This document shows positions 1-8,238 of a DNA stretch of 64,000 bases, piece after piece. Numbering within the stretch: position 1 is the first letter of the stretch; each line of letters starts with the position of its first letter. This DNA comes from Sphingopyxis panaciterrae (GTDB lineage Bacteria > Pseudomonadota > Alphaproteobacteria > Sphingomonadales > Sphingomonadaceae). A program made the translations under genes and the position numbers. The notes beneath the pieces were generated by a model, which did no database searches, was not told the DNA's origin, and worked only from the letters and a program-made list of their open reading frames with translations. Location: assembly GCF_011762125.1 (NCBI RefSeq), contig NZ_JAASQN010000005.1, forward strand, positions 62,001 through 126,000, read 5' to 3'.

Positions 1-117
1 CAACTTAAGAACAAGGTGCCAGAAAATGCCTTCTCGGAACAGACGGTCGCACAACTGACCACCTTTCCAGAGCGAGCAGCTACGCTAAGGGCAAATCTGG
101 AGGATTTGTTAGCTTGA
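1..117 (+). CDS. C-terminal end of an unidentified protein (partial)
   Basis: Frame 1 is open from the first base to a TGA at 115-117, giving 38 residues that end ...RANLEDLLA. The start lies outside the window. The piece is mostly helical in character and carries no motif I can assign, so no function is offered. An 11-base tandem duplication follows it directly at 118-139. It could be a chance open frame, but the balanced composition and the clean stop before a non-coding stretch favour a real gene end. Confidence 0.5.
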   Translation, partial: QLKNKVPENAFSEQTVAQLTTFPERAATLRANLEDLLA

Positions 118-149
118 GGAATTACGGTGGAATTACGGTGACAGGTGCC
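118..149. repeat. Tandem 11-bp duplication, GGAATTACGGT twice, then GACAGGTGCC
   Basis: GGAATTACGGT occurs at 118-128 and again at 129-139, followed by GACAGGTGCC. The unit GAATTACGGTGACAG resembles, from memory, a short motif found beside REP-associated tyrosine transposase (RAYT) genes in many proteobacteria. No transposase is visible inside the window, so that link is only an inference. Confidence 0.5.
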
Positions 150-261
150 ACAACCCCTAATTGCCCGGGCGCCCCCAAATAGCCTCCGCAAATCCTATTT
201 CGCACACCCCATCCCAAAAAACCCCTTTCCTAAAAAACCCCCGTCTGGTTCATCCTGTCGG

Positions 262-1200
262 ATGAAGCACGACAAGACCTTCCCCGACCTCGCCGCCCTT
301 CGCGCCCGCGCGCAGAACGCGAACAAAACGCGCAGCCCCGTTCGCATCACCAAGGCGCGCCGGCCGCCGCCCGACGACGACCGCACGCTCGCCGCGGCGC
401 ACGAATTCGTCCCCGCGTCGCCGCGCGAACGCCGCGACGGCTGGACGCCCGAAAAGCAGGTCGACTTCATCGATGCGCTCGGCGAATGCGGCTGCGTGAC
501 CGAGGCGTGCGAGCGTGTCGGCCTGTCGCCGTCGACCGCCTATCGCCTGCGCCGCCGCGTCGACGCCTACAGCTTTCGCGCCGCATGGGATGCCGCGCTC
601 GACTATGCGATCCGCCGCCTGTCCGACGCCGCTTTCTCGCGCGCGCTGCACGGCGTCGCGCGCCCGGTGTGGTTCCAGGGCGAACAGGTCGGCGAGCGGC
701 TTTATTATGACGAGCGGCTGACGATGTTCCTGCTGCGCTATCGCGACCCCGACACCTATGGCGCGTGGCGCGACCGCCGCGAACCGCGCCGCCGCCCCGA
801 TGCCCAGGCGATCACGCTCGGCCGCTGGACCGGCCATGTCGCCGAGGACGCCCATGATCGCGATAGCGGCACCATCGTCGACCGCGCGCGCGAGGAGGAC
901 GGCACCGAGTGGCTGACCGACGAAGAGGCGGCGCTGGCCGACGCCGCGGCGTCGGCGCCGCACTATGCGACGCAGGAGGAAACCGACGCGCGGCTGATCG
1001 CCGCCATCGCGGTGGTGCGGCGGCTCAGGACGCTCGGCATCGCGACCGGCGGGCTGACCGAGGCCGAATTCCATCGCCAGATCGGCCTGGAGGAAGCCCG
1101 CCGCGCCGCCGCCGGCACCACGCTGGTCTTCGATTTCGACGATGATCAAAAGGAGGATGACGCGGCGGAGGTGCAGGAGCCCCCGAAGGAGGGGGCATGA
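262..1200 (+). CDS. Helix-turn-helix domain protein of unknown function
   Basis: The protein is 312 aa from the ATG at 262. An in-frame ATG at 145 would add a 39-residue Pro/Lys-rich tail that looks non-coding, so 262 is preferred. Residues about 61-100 form a helix-turn-helix (WTPEKQVDFIDALGECG, then ACERVGLSPSTAYRLRRR), the pattern of resolvase or terminase-small-subunit DNA readers. The rest is charged, with an acidic tail (FDFDDDQKEDD). There is no catalytic domain. A DNA-binding role is inferred from the HTH alone. It stands 123 bp ahead of a 2H-family gene on the same strand. It could be a phage-derived terminase-type protein, but no phage genes are nearby. Confidence 0.7.
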   Translation: MKHDKTFPDLAALRARAQNANKTRSPVRITKARRPPPDDDRTLAAAHEFVPASPRERRDGWTPEKQVDFIDALGECGCVTEACERVGLSPSTAYRLRRRVDAYSFRAAWDAALDYAIRRLSDAAFSRALHGVARPVWFQGEQVGERLYYDERLTMFLLRYRDPDTYGAWRDRREPRRRPDAQAITLGRWTGHVAEDAHDRDSGTIVDRAREEDGTEWLTDEEAALADAAASAPHYATQEETDARLIAAIAVVRRLRTLGIATGGLTEAEFHRQIGLEEARRAAAGTTLVFDFDDDQKEDDAAEVQEPPKEGA

Positions 1201-1323
1201 GAGGGGTATGTGGCGTGACCTTTGTGACCTTCCGGCCCGATGTGACCTTCCGGCCCGCCTCGACTGCCCGCCAGTCCCCACCCCCAGTCGCCCCCTCTCC
1301 TACACCATGCTACACTCCCGCCC

Positions 1324-1836
1324 ATGCGCGCCCGCAACCCCCTCTACATCATGGCCAAGCCGCCGCCCGAGGTGCAGGCGGCGATCGCCGCGCTGCCGCG
1401 CAACGACCCGTCACGCGGGCCCGAGTTGCTCCACGTCACGCTCATCTCGCTCTACGACCTGCACCATGTGCCGCCCGACTGGCTGCCCGCGACCATCGCC
1501 GCGCTGGGCAGCTTCGCCGCACCGCCCTTTCCGCTCCGCTTCGACCGGATCGAGAATCGCAGGGCGGTGACGCTGCGCACCCGCGATCCTCTCTCCGAAG
1601 CGCGGGCGTTCCAGAAGGCGCTGGTCCATCATCTGCTCGCCGTGAAGGCGCCGATCATGGACGGCACCACCCCCGAACCGCACATCACGATCAACTATCC
1701 CGGCGACCGGCTCAACGCGCAACAGATGCCGCCGATCGGCTGGACGGTGGACGAGATCATCCTGATGGAAAGCATCGTCGGCAAGACCACCCATGTCGAA
1801 CATGGCCGCTGGCGGCTTGGCGGCGGCGCGGGCTGA
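1324..1836 (+). CDS. 2'-5' RNA ligase family (2H phosphoesterase) protein
   Basis: The protein is 170 aa and carries the two signature motifs of the 2H superfamily: HVT at residues 37-39 and HIT at 121-123. These histidines line the active site of cyclic phosphodiesterases and 2'-5' RNA ligases. The substrate cannot be read from sequence; cyclic phosphate ends of RNA or nucleotides are usual for the family. An internal ATG at 1351 (MAKPPPEVQ) is an alternative start. A second, more canonical family member (thpR) lies at 8239-8862, so the two are probably not redundant copies. It is followed by a repeat-rich non-coding stretch. Confidence 0.8.
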   Translation: MRARNPLYIMAKPPPEVQAAIAALPRNDPSRGPELLHVTLISLYDLHHVPPDWLPATIAALGSFAAPPFPLRFDRIENRRAVTLRTRDPLSEARAFQKALVHHLLAVKAPIMDGTTPEPHITINYPGDRLNAQQMPPIGWTVDEIILMESIVGKTTHVEHGRWRLGGGAG

Positions 1837-1889
1837 TTGCCTTCGCCTGTTCGCTCAAGGGCGGGGGGCGGTCATTTCCGCGCCGACTA

Positions 1890-2036
1890 AACCGTCGCCC
1901 CCGCGAAGGCGGGGGGCCGCTGGCAACCTTGCGCTCGGCCGATTGCGGCCAGTTAAGGGTTGGACATGCCCCCGGCATGTCCAAGAATGGTCCGGGGGAC
2001 CATTCGACCCTTCACTCCTTCGCGGGGGCGACGGTT
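1890..2036. repeat. MITE-like compound palindromic element, copy 1 (long form)
   Basis: The 147-bp element is bounded by perfect 20-bp inverted repeats at 1890-1909 and 2017-2036 (AACCGTCGCCCCCGCGAAGG and its complement). Inside are two further hairpins, GGACATGCC-CCC-GGCATGTCC and GAATGGTCC-GGG-GGACCATTC, and a CGGCCGATTGCGGCC motif. The right flank reads TATTTGGCTAGCGTCCGC, which is shared with the other copies. Copies are at 6812-6957 (inverted) and 22306-22389 (short form). No coding content is credible here; long open frames across it are composition artefacts. Confidence 0.85.
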
Positions 2037-2316
2037 ATTTGGCTAGCGTCCGCAATCGGCCGCTTTCGCCCCGCCCTGCCCACCCGACCCTATTTCGCAC
2101 GCCCCGCCCCCTATCCCCTTTCCTACATTCCGCCGCTCTGCTTCATCGATGCAACGGAGCCGGGCGACTGACCGGAAACACGGGCCGGAAACACGGAGAG
2201 GTGACAAGTTTGACAAGTCAAACGCTCCCCGCCCGCCATTGCCACGCCCGGCCCCGGCGCTTATCCTCGGCGCCGCGGCCGGGCAGCGCGGAGCGGCCGC
2301 GTCAAAGGATTGCCGC

Positions 2317-2625
2317 ATGTCGCACCCCTCGAACATCGTCTATTGTTCCGGCCCGCACGACCGCCACGCGTTCGACGGCATTTCGGTCCGCCCGCGCACC
2401 GGCGATCTCGACCTTATCTGTCCGGTCTGCGCCGGTCATGGCCAGTGGAACAGCCAGATCGACCTGGTCAGCCAGCGCTCGATCCGCGTCCCCTGCCCCA
2501 AATGCGACGGGCGCGGCTGGATCGAGACCGGCGCCGACCTGGTGCCGTCGCACGACATCGCGCTGTCGCCCGACGGCAAGCCGATGTGGGTGGTGCGGCT
2601 CGACCCCTCCGACGACATCGAATGA
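2317..2625 (+). CDS. Small protein with DnaJ-type CXXCXGXG zinc motifs
   Basis: The protein is 102 aa from the ATG at 2317; a longer frame starting at 2149 covers non-coding-looking sequence. Two CXXCXGXG motifs (CPVCAGHG, Cys35/Cys38, and CPKCDGRG, Cys60/Cys63) match the repeats of the DnaJ cysteine-rich domain and would bind one zinc ion. There is no J domain, so it is not a co-chaperone of the DnaJ class by itself. It may be a small thiol- or zinc-dependent chaperone or regulatory protein. tRNA-Gly follows 82 bp downstream. Confidence 0.75.
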   Translation: MSHPSNIVYCSGPHDRHAFDGISVRPRTGDLDLICPVCAGHGQWNSQIDLVSQRSIRVPCPKCDGRGWIETGADLVPSHDIALSPDGKPMWVVRLDPSDDIE

Positions 2626-2707
2626 TCGCGCCCGATCCTGTTTCGCCCGCCGCCCGGGGCAGCAGGCCATTGACCGCGGCGCGCGAAAGCGGCAAAGGCG
2701 GCGGCGC

Positions 2708-2778
2708 GCGGGTGTAGCTCAATGGTAGAGCAGCAGCTTCCCAAGCTGAATACGGGGGTTCGATTCCCCTCACCCGCT
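2708..2778 (+). tRNA. tRNA-Gly, anticodon CCC
   Basis: The acceptor GCGGGTG (2708-2714) pairs with CACCCGC (2771-2777), leaving discriminator T. The D arm is GCTC/GAGC, the anticodon loop TTCCCAA gives CCC at positions 34-36, and the T loop is TTCGATT. The anticodon stem has four Watson-Crick pairs plus a G-A mismatch at 27-43. CCA is not encoded. The layout matches the GlyU type of tRNA-Gly(CCC). Confidence 0.93.
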
Positions 2779-2779
2779 C

Positions 2780-2826
2780 GGCTTTCGCAGCGATTTAACC
2801 ACGTTAAATCGCGACCGGCGAAAGCC
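2780..2826. terminator. Long nested hairpin just after tRNA-Gly
   Basis: The inner stem GCGATTTAA (2790-2798) pairs perfectly with TTAAATCGC (2804-2812) around a 5-nt loop. An outer stem GGCTTTCGC (2780-2788) pairs with GCGAAAGCC (2818-2826). No T-run follows, so intrinsic termination is uncertain; it could be a processing or Rho-dependent end structure of the tRNA transcript. Confidence 0.55.
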
Positions 2827-2901
2827 CGGCCAGCCCGCGGAGCGGGACTGACGGCGCGGCTTTGCCGCGCCGGCCCACCGCTTCCCCCTAGGCTCCTGAC
2901 C

Positions 2902-3687
2902 CTAAACCGCCGCCACGCTCACCTTTTGTTCGATCATTTCGATCGCGCCATAGGCGGTGAGGAAGCTGATGTCGGCGGCGTCGCGGCCGACACCGATCAC
3001 CGCGATATCGGCGGCGCTCGCCATGCCGGTGGCATCGACGAGGTGCCAGCCGCCGCCGGCACCGCCCAGGAAGACCTGGGCGACCGCGTGGAAATCCTGC
3101 GGCGCGACGCCGGGGGCATAGGCGCTGACGACGCGCGCCGGGATCGCCGCGGCGCGGGCGAGTGTCACCATCACATGGGCATAGTCGCGGCACACCCCGC
3201 GCCGCTCGACGAAGCTGTCCATCGCATTGGTGTCGGCATCGCTCGACCCCGCGACATAGGTGAAATGCGCCTCGATCCAGTCGCGCATCGTGCCGATCTT
3301 TGCGCCGCCGTCGCTGGCGCCGAATTCGTCGGCGACGAAGCTCAGGAATTTGTTCGAGGGGCAGTAACGCGATTCGTTGAGATATTGCACGGTTTCGGCG
3401 GGCAGCCGGTGCAGCGGCATCGGCGGCAGCGTGCGCCAGTCGACCGCGGGGCGGACGATCTCGACCGTCGCCGAATAATCGACGTCGAGCCGCTCTTCGC
3501 AGCTCAGCCAGATACGGTGGCCGACCGCATCCTGCGCGTCGATCCGCGCGAAATTGGCGCACGCGCCGACGTCGAGCGCGGCGCCGGTCACCTGCTGCCC
3601 GGGGAGCGCCGCGGCCTCGATCTGCAGCATCAGGTCGACGGGATCGGCGAGGCGATAGGAAAGCGACGCGGAAATTTCGAGTTTCAT
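2902..3687 (-). CDS. Transglutaminase-like cysteine protease-fold protein
   Basis: The protein is 261 aa from the ATG at 3687. The core transglutaminase triad is visible: Cys166 in RRGVCRDYAH, His200 in QDFHAVAQVFL and Asp218 in WHLVDATG. Residues 1-100 form the beta-rich N-terminal region usual for bacterial members. There is no signal peptide, so it is probably cytoplasmic. Family members act as cysteine proteases or amide-bond hydrolases; the substrate is unknown. It is divergent from the MFS gene starting at 3784, with 96 bp between, which must hold both promoters. The open frame upstream of residue 1 runs antisense to the MFS gene and is a shadow. Confidence 0.85.
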   Translation of the reverse strand: MKLEISASLSYRLADPVDLMLQIEAAALPGQQVTGAALDVGACANFARIDAQDAVGHRIWLSCEERLDVDYSATVEIVRPAVDWRTLPPMPLHRLPAETVQYLNESRYCPSNKFLSFVADEFGASDGGAKIGTMRDWIEAHFTYVAGSSDADTNAMDSFVERRGVCRDYAHVMVTLARAAAIPARVVSAYAPGVAPQDFHAVAQVFLGGAGGGWHLVDATGMASAADIAVIGVGRDAADISFLTAYGAIEMIEQKVSVAAV

Positions 3688-3783
3688 GTTGCGACAATGC
3701 TCCACAATCGGGCCGATGTCGCTAGAGGAACGCCAGAAACCCGAAGCCGGATGCAACCGCTTCGATACAGAGTGAAAAGACAG

Positions 3784-5022
3784 ATGACCCCTGCGCGTAC
3801 CATCCCCTTCATCGTCGCGACGATCTTCATGGACGCGGTCGGTTTCGGCATCATCATGCCGGTGCTGCCGCAACTGGTGATGGAGGTCGGCCATATCGAC
3901 CTGCCGCATGCGATCGAGGTCGGCGCGTGGATCGGGCTCGTCATGGCGGTCGCGACCTTCATCGCCTCGCCGGTGCTCGGCAATCTGTCCGACCGTTTCG
4001 GGCGGCGGCGCGTGCTGCTGCTCGCGCTCGGCGGGCTCGCGGTCGACTATGCGCTGCTGACGATCGTCCAGACGTTGCCGTGGCTGTTCATCGCCCGCGC
4101 GCTGTCGGGCATTTTCGGCGGCAGCTACGCCGCGGCGCAGGCGGCGATCGCCGATATCACGCTGCCCGAGGACCGCGCGCGCAATTTCGGCTTCGTCGGC
4201 GCCGCCTTCGGCGTCGGCTTCGTCGCCGGGCCCGCGCTCGGCGGCTTCCTGGGCGAGATCAGCCCGCGCGCGCCGTTCGTCGCGGCGGCGGCGCTGGCCG
4301 CCGCCAACATGCTCTACGGCCTCTTCATCTTTCCCGAAACATTGGCGCCCGAACGCCGCCGCGCCTTCGACTGGCGCCGCGCCAACCCGCTCGGCGCCTT
4401 CCGGACGATGCGCGCGCTGCCGGGGATGGACGGCGTCGCGGTGGTGCTGGTGTTGTGGCAGATCGCCAGCCTCGTCTATCCGATGACGTGGAGCTTTTAT
4501 TGCATCGCGCAGCTCGGCTGGACGCCGGGGATGATCGGCGCCAGCCTCGCCGCGGTCGGGGTGATGATCGCGCTCGGGCAGGTCTTCGTCGTCGGCCCCG
4601 CGGTCGCGCGCTTCGGCGAACGCGACGCGGCGACGCTCGGCATCCTCGTCGCGATCCTCGTCTATGTCGGCTATGCCTTTACCACCTCGACGATCGGCGC
4701 CTTCCTGCTGCTCGTCCCCATCGCGCTGCAGGCGCCGATCCAGCCGGCGCTGATGGCGATGATGTCGCGCCGCGCGACGGCGGAGACCCAGGGCGAGGTG
4801 CAGGGGATTTCGGCGATGGCGATGGGGCTGGGACAGCTTGTCGCGCCGCTGCTGCTCACCGGGACGATGGCCTATTTCACCGCCAATCAGGCGCCGGTCC
4901 ATTTCCCGGGCGCCGCCTTCATCGTCGCGGCGCTCTTTGGCCTGTTCGCGATCCTGATGCTGCGCCGCCTGCCGCGGGCGGCGCCGGCGGGCGATCAGAT
5001 GCCGCCGTCGGTGACCGCATAG
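3784..5022 (+). CDS. MFS transporter, TetA/multidrug type
   Basis: The protein is 412 aa and opens with a hydrophobic helix carrying [15 protein letters not shown], typical of the tetracycline/H+ antiporter (TCR) branch. The loop 2-3 motif [15 protein letters not shown] matches the MFS motif A. Twelve membrane segments can be traced. It should export a small drug or metabolite by proton exchange at the inner membrane; the substrate is not predictable, and TetA-like similarity does not establish tetracycline resistance. The last 28 bp overlap the convergent CinA-type gene. Start ATG at 3784 is the first after the divergent intergenic region. Confidence 0.88.
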   Translation: MTPARTIPFIVATIFMDAVGFGIIMPVLPQLVMEVGHIDLPHAIEVGAWIGLVMAVATFIASPVLGNLSDRFGRRRVLLLALGGLAVDYALLTIVQTLPWLFIARALSGIFGGSYAAAQAAIADITLPEDRARNFGFVGAAFGVGFVAGPALGGFLGEISPRAPFVAAAALAAANMLYGLFIFPETLAPERRRAFDWRRANPLGAFRTMRALPGMDGVAVVLVLWQIASLVYPMTWSFYCIAQLGWTPGMIGASLAAVGVMIALGQVFVVGPAVARFGERDAATLGILVAILVYVGYAFTTSTIGAFLLLVPIALQAPIQPALMAMMSRRATAETQGEVQGISAMAMGLGQLVAPLLLTGTMAYFTANQAPVHFPGAAFIVAALFGLFAILMLRRLPRAAPAGDQMPPSVTA

Positions 5023-5756
5023 CCCAGCGCCTCAAGCCCGGCGGTCAGCATGGCGACGCACGCTGCGACCGCATCGCCGTCGGTCGAACGGACGACGAAA
5101 TTGGCGCCGGTGCGTCCGTCGCGGAAAAAGGGATAGCTGCCGATGGCGACGCCGGGATGATCCTTTTCGCCCAGACGCAGCAGGTCGGCGATCTCGCTTT
5201 CAGGGGCCCAGGCGCCGATCGTCTGCGCGACGAGCGGCGCGCCGCCTTCGAGCTCGCCGGTCAGCGCGTCGAGCATGCCCGCGGTGATGTGCGGCACCCC
5301 CGCCATCACGAACAGATTGCCGATCCGGATGCCGGGCGCCCCCGACATGCGGTTGGGGATCAGTTCGGCACCATCGGGAACCCGTGCCATGCGCAGCCGT
5401 GCCTCGGTCAGCTCGCTGCCGCGCGCGCTGTAATAACGCTCGAGAATCGCGCGCGCCGCGGGATGGATGACGACCCCGACGCCGAGCGCCTTGGCCACTG
5501 CATCGACGGTGATGTCGTCGTGCGTCGGGCCGATACCGCCGGTGGTGAAGACATAGTCATAGCGGGCGCGAATCGCGTTCAGCGCGTCGACGATCTCCGC
5601 CTCGACATCGGGGACGATGCGCACCTCGCGCAGGCGGATCCCCTGCACGTCGAGCCAGGTCGCGATCTGCGCGACATTCTTGTCCTGCGTGCGGCCCGAA
5701 AGGATTTCGTCGCCGATCACCAGCACGGCGGCGGTCCAGATGCGTTCGTCGCTCAT
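4995..5756 (-). CDS. CinA N-terminal-type molybdopterin-binding (MoCF) domain protein
   Basis: The protein is 253 aa. The MoaB/Mog fold is recognised from VIGDEILSGRTQDKN (residues 13-27) and TTGGIGPTHDD (71-81), the pocket that binds molybdopterin or a nucleotide-like ligand. The protein ends after this domain and a short C-terminal part, so it lacks the CinA nicotinamide-nucleotide amidase domain. It is usually annotated as competence/damage-inducible protein A. Its real role in such stand-alone forms is unsettled; nucleotide pyrophosphatase activity is known for related COG1058 proteins. It overlaps the MFS gene tail-to-tail by 28 bp. Confidence 0.85.
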   Translation of the reverse strand: MSDERIWTAAVLVIGDEILSGRTQDKNVAQIATWLDVQGIRLREVRIVPDVEAEIVDALNAIRARYDYVFTTGGIGPTHDDITVDAVAKALGVGVVIHPAARAILERYYSARGSELTEARLRMARVPDGAELIPNRMSGAPGIRIGNLFVMAGVPHITAGMLDALTGELEGGAPLVAQTIGAWAPESEIADLLRLGEKDHPGVAIGSYPFFRDGRTGANFVVRSTDGDAVAACVAMLTAGLEALGYAVTDGGI

Positions 5757-5857
5757 CGCATTGCCTTAGCTGGCTATGGTGACAAAACAACCCCGCTGGC
5801 GGTCGGGAACCGTTCCTGATATGTTCACGCCCGAATCGAAACCAAGGGAGACGCGCG

Positions 5858-6493
5858 ATGGCCGAAGAGCTGATTTTCTATACCAACCCGATGTCGCGCG
5901 GCCAGATCGTCCGCTGGATGCTCGAAGAGGTTGGCGCGCCCTATGCGACGCGCATTCTCGATTATGGCACGTCGATGAAGGACGCGGCCTATCTGGCGAT
6001 CAATCCGATGGGCAAGGTTCCGGCGATCGTCCATGACGGCAAGGCGGTGACCGAATGCGCCGCGATCTGCGCCTATCTTGCCGATGCCTTCCCCGAAGCG
6101 AAGCTCGCGCCGGCTACGACCGACCGCGCCGATTATTACCGCTGGCTCTTCTTCACCGCGGGCCCGGTCGAACAGGCGATCACCGCGAAGCATTTCGGGG
6201 TCGAACCCGATATCGACCAGCAACGCATGGCGGGTTTCGGATCGCTGGCTGCGGCGCTCGATACGCTCGAAAGCGCGGTCGCGGGCAAGGCCCATGTCGC
6301 GGGCGATGGCTTCAGCGCCGCCGACGTCTATGTCGGCAGCCAGATCGACTGGGGGCTGCAATTCGGCACCATCGCGCCGCGCCCGGCATTCGAATCCTAC
6401 ATCGCGGCACTACGCGAGCGCCCCGCCTACAAGCGCGCGAAGGAAATCGACAATGGCCTGATCGCCGAAATGCAGGCGGCGAATCCGGCCTGA
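5858..6493 (+). CDS. Glutathione S-transferase family protein
   Basis: The protein is 211 aa, the normal length. Residues 1-80 form the thioredoxin-like domain with MSRGQIVRW near residue 12 (candidate Ser13 for thiolate activation) and the cis-proline segment GKVPAI (52-57). The usual acidic-Ser glutathione contact appears here as TEC (65-67). The remainder is all-helical and holds the second substrate site. The ribosome site AAGGGAGAC lies about 8 bases before the ATG. Cytosolic detoxification or redox function is expected. A hairpin and repeat-rich gap of about 870 bp follows it. Confidence 0.88.
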   Translation: MAEELIFYTNPMSRGQIVRWMLEEVGAPYATRILDYGTSMKDAAYLAINPMGKVPAIVHDGKAVTECAAICAYLADAFPEAKLAPATTDRADYYRWLFFTAGPVEQAITAKHFGVEPDIDQQRMAGFGSLAAALDTLESAVAGKAHVAGDGFSAADVYVGSQIDWGLQFGTIAPRPAFESYIAALRERPAYKRAKEIDNGLIAEMQAANPA

Positions 6494-6576
6494 ACTGCGC
6501 AAATGGGCGACGCGGTCCTTTGCCGACCTGGGAACCAATATCGGTTTGGAGCGGGAGTTGCCGATCCATATCCAAC

Positions 6577-6610
6577 CCTCGTCATTCTCGCGAACGCGGG
6601 AATGACGAGG
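6577..6610. repeat. Hairpin with 11-bp outer stem
   Basis: CCTCGTCATTC pairs with GAATGACGAGG, continuing into TCGCG/CGCGG near the loop. It lies 84 bp after the glutathione S-transferase stop, without a T-run. The half CCTCGTCATTC resembles the ends of common alphaproteobacterial REP-like palindromes. Confidence 0.6.
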
Positions 6611-6653
6611 CGAGGGATGCCCGCTACCGGCCGGAAGCTGCCGTTCCCCATTT

Positions 6654-6735
6654 CGTCACCCCGGACTTGATCCGGGGTCCCGCTTGAAGTCGAAAACCGC
6701 CGGATGCCCTCAAAAAGCGGGATCCCGGGTCAAGG
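6654..6735. repeat. Alphaproteobacterial palindromic repeat, copy 1
   Basis: Two facing half-elements are present: CGTCACCCCGGACTTGATCC... at 6654 and its imperfect complement ending ...GATCCCGGGTCAAGG at 6735. Each half is itself a hairpin (CCCCGGACTTGATCCGGGG). A second copy in the opposite order lies at 13241-13330. Such units are abundant between genes in sphingomonads and relatives. Confidence 0.8.
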
Positions 6736-6811
6736 CGGAAGACCCACGGGTCTCCTCCGCGGATGACGAAGTGTTGGGCAGGAAGCGGCTGGTAGCGGAC
6801 GCTAGCCAAAT

Positions 6812-6957
6812 AACCGTCGCCCCCGCGAAGGAGTGAAGGGTCGAATGGTCCCCCGGACCATTCTTGGACATACCGGGGGCATGTCCAACCCTTAACTGGC
6901 CGCAATCGGCCGAGCGCAAGATTGCCAGCGGCTCCCGCCTTCGCGGGGGCGACGGTT
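6812..6957. repeat. MITE-like compound palindromic element, copy 2 (long form, inverted)
   Basis: This is a 146-bp element with the same perfect 20-bp ends (6812-6831 and 6938-6957) and the same internal hairpins as the copy at 1890-2036, but in reverse orientation. Internal sequence differs at a few bases (for example GACATACCGGGGGCATGTC), showing drift between copies. It is flanked by GCGGACGCTAGCCAAAT on the left and ATGGATGGTTAGC on the right. Confidence 0.85.
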
Positions 6958-7306
6958 ATGGATGGTTAGCGAATGGTAGCTCCTCACCCCAAAGCAGACA
7001 TCGCCTTCAAATAAGCCTTTCCTACATTATTCGGCTATGCCAGCCTTCATCCGGCTCTTTCATTTGGTGAACGAAAACGGTCGCCGCCCGGCTTGCAGGT
7101 GGAAACACGGCGGGGGCTTGCCAGGCGCGTACAGCCCGCCGCGAGGTCCAAATCGGGATGCGCGTGGGGCTGAACTTTCCTGAACTTTGGAATCGTTACG
7201 CGCGGAGGCCGGGGCGGGCCCCGGCGCGACGTAAAGCAATGGCAGTTTCCCACCCCCAAAACCGGCATGTTGCCGTTCGGTCCGCAATCGCCAGATCGCC
7301 AAAGAA
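6958..7306. other. Intergenic stretch without recognised feature
   Basis: There are 349 bases between the repeat element and the terminator of the BI-1 gene. Open frames exist on both strands but none has a ribosome site or a recognisable protein. Nothing else was identified. Confidence 0.5.
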
Positions 7307-7336
7307 AAAGCCCGGCGAATCGCTCCGCCGGGCTTT
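7307..7336 (-). terminator. Rho-independent terminator for the BI-1 family gene
   Basis: The stem AAAGCCCGGCG (7307-7317) pairs with CGCCGGGCTTT (7326-7336) over an 8-nt loop. Read on the minus strand it runs into CTTTTTCTTT, a good U-tract. It lies 26 bp after the stop of the gene at 7362-8099. Confidence 0.88.
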
Positions 7337-7361
7337 CCCATGTCGTTGTTCGTCCGTCCGC

Positions 7362-8099
7362 TTATTCGCGGCTGCCCAACAGGTTGAGCAGGAAGGTGAA
7401 CATGTTGACGAAGTCGAGATAGAGGCTGAGCGCCCCCATGATCACCGACTTGCCGACGAAGTCGGTCCCGCGAACATAGAAATACATGCTCTTGATCTTC
7501 TGCGTATCATAGGCGGTGAGACCCGCGAAGACGAGCACGCCGATCACGCTGATCGCCAGGCTGAGCGCGTTCGACTGGAAGATGAAGGCATTGAGCAGCA
7601 TGGCGACGATGATGCCGAACACGCCCATGATCAGGAAGGTGCCGAGGCCCGACAGATCCTTCTTGGTCGTATAGCCGTAGAGGCTAAGACCCAGGAAGGC
7701 CGCGGCGGTGGCAAAGAAGGTCTGCGCGATCGACGCATCGGTGAAAACGAAGAAGATCGACGCCATCGACAGCCCCATGACGACCGAAAAGGCCCAGAAC
7801 AGACCCTGTGCCGCCGTCGTCGACAGCTTGTTGATGCCAAAGCTCAGCACCATCACGAACGCCAGCGGCGCCAGCATGATCAGCCATTTCGCGCCACCGG
7901 GGCCGAACAGCAGGGCGGGCGCGCCTTCCCAGCGCGAAAAGAGCAGCGCGACGATGCCGGTCAGCAGCACGCCCGAGCCCATATAGTTGTAAACCGACAG
8001 CATGTACGACCGCAGGCCGGCATCGACAGCCTGGTCCGTTGCGTTCGCGCCGGCACCAAAACCGGAAGCCGCCATATTGGGGTCGTTCCAATTCGCCAT
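7362..8099 (-). CDS. Bax inhibitor-1 / YccA family membrane protein
   Basis: The protein is 245 aa from the ATG at 8099. An ATG two codons upstream (8105) is also in frame, but the ribosome site GGAGA would touch it, whereas it lies about 7 bases before 8099. Seven hydrophobic segments fill residues 40-240. The family signature shows in the C-terminal half (FAGLTAYDTQKIK, then the final SLYLDFVNMFTFLL). BI-1 proteins act as pH-sensitive ion/calcium leak channels or as modulators of membrane protease FtsH in bacteria. It is monocistronic with its own terminator at 7307-7336. Confidence 0.92.
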   Translation of the reverse strand: MANWNDPNMAASGFGAGANATDQAVDAGLRSYMLSVYNYMGSGVLLTGIVALLFSRWEGAPALLFGPGGAKWLIMLAPLAFVMVLSFGINKLSTTAAQGLFWAFSVVMGLSMASIFFVFTDASIAQTFFATAAAFLGLSLYGYTTKKDLSGLGTFLIMGVFGIIVAMLLNAFIFQSNALSLAISVIGVLVFAGLTAYDTQKIKSMYFYVRGTDFVGKSVIMGALSLYLDFVNMFTFLLNLLGSRE

Positions 8100-8238
8100 T
8101 GTCATTCTCCATCACCGGCCAGCCCATACCGGCCGTAGCGCGAATATCGGCATTTTCTTGCCCGCTTTCAAGCGAAACCGGACATAGTGCCCTCTTTGGG
8201 GTTTGCACCGTGTCCGCAAAGCCTATGTTGAATGCGCC

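Noticed and set aside
1793-2728. A 311-codon open frame spanning the repeat region and the zinc-motif gene
   Set aside because: It crosses the inverted-repeat element in a biased composition and has no domain; the 102-aa frame inside it has clear zinc motifs.
2708-2778. tRNA-Gly read with anticodon TCC
   Set aside because: Stem pairing GCAGC/GCTGA leaves a 7-base loop TTCCCAA, placing CCC at 34-36; the TCC reading would need a loop shifted off the stem.
2902-4902. Minus-strand frame that would extend the transglutaminase-like protein to 666 residues
   Set aside because: The extra N-terminal part is antisense to the MFS gene and rich in Arg/Asp/Glu, with no domain; the ATG at 3687 fits the family length.
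3927-5819. A 630-codon open frame in another frame of the MFS and CinA-type genes
   Set aside because: Arg/Ala-rich shadow of high-GC coding sequence; the real frames carry intact motifs.
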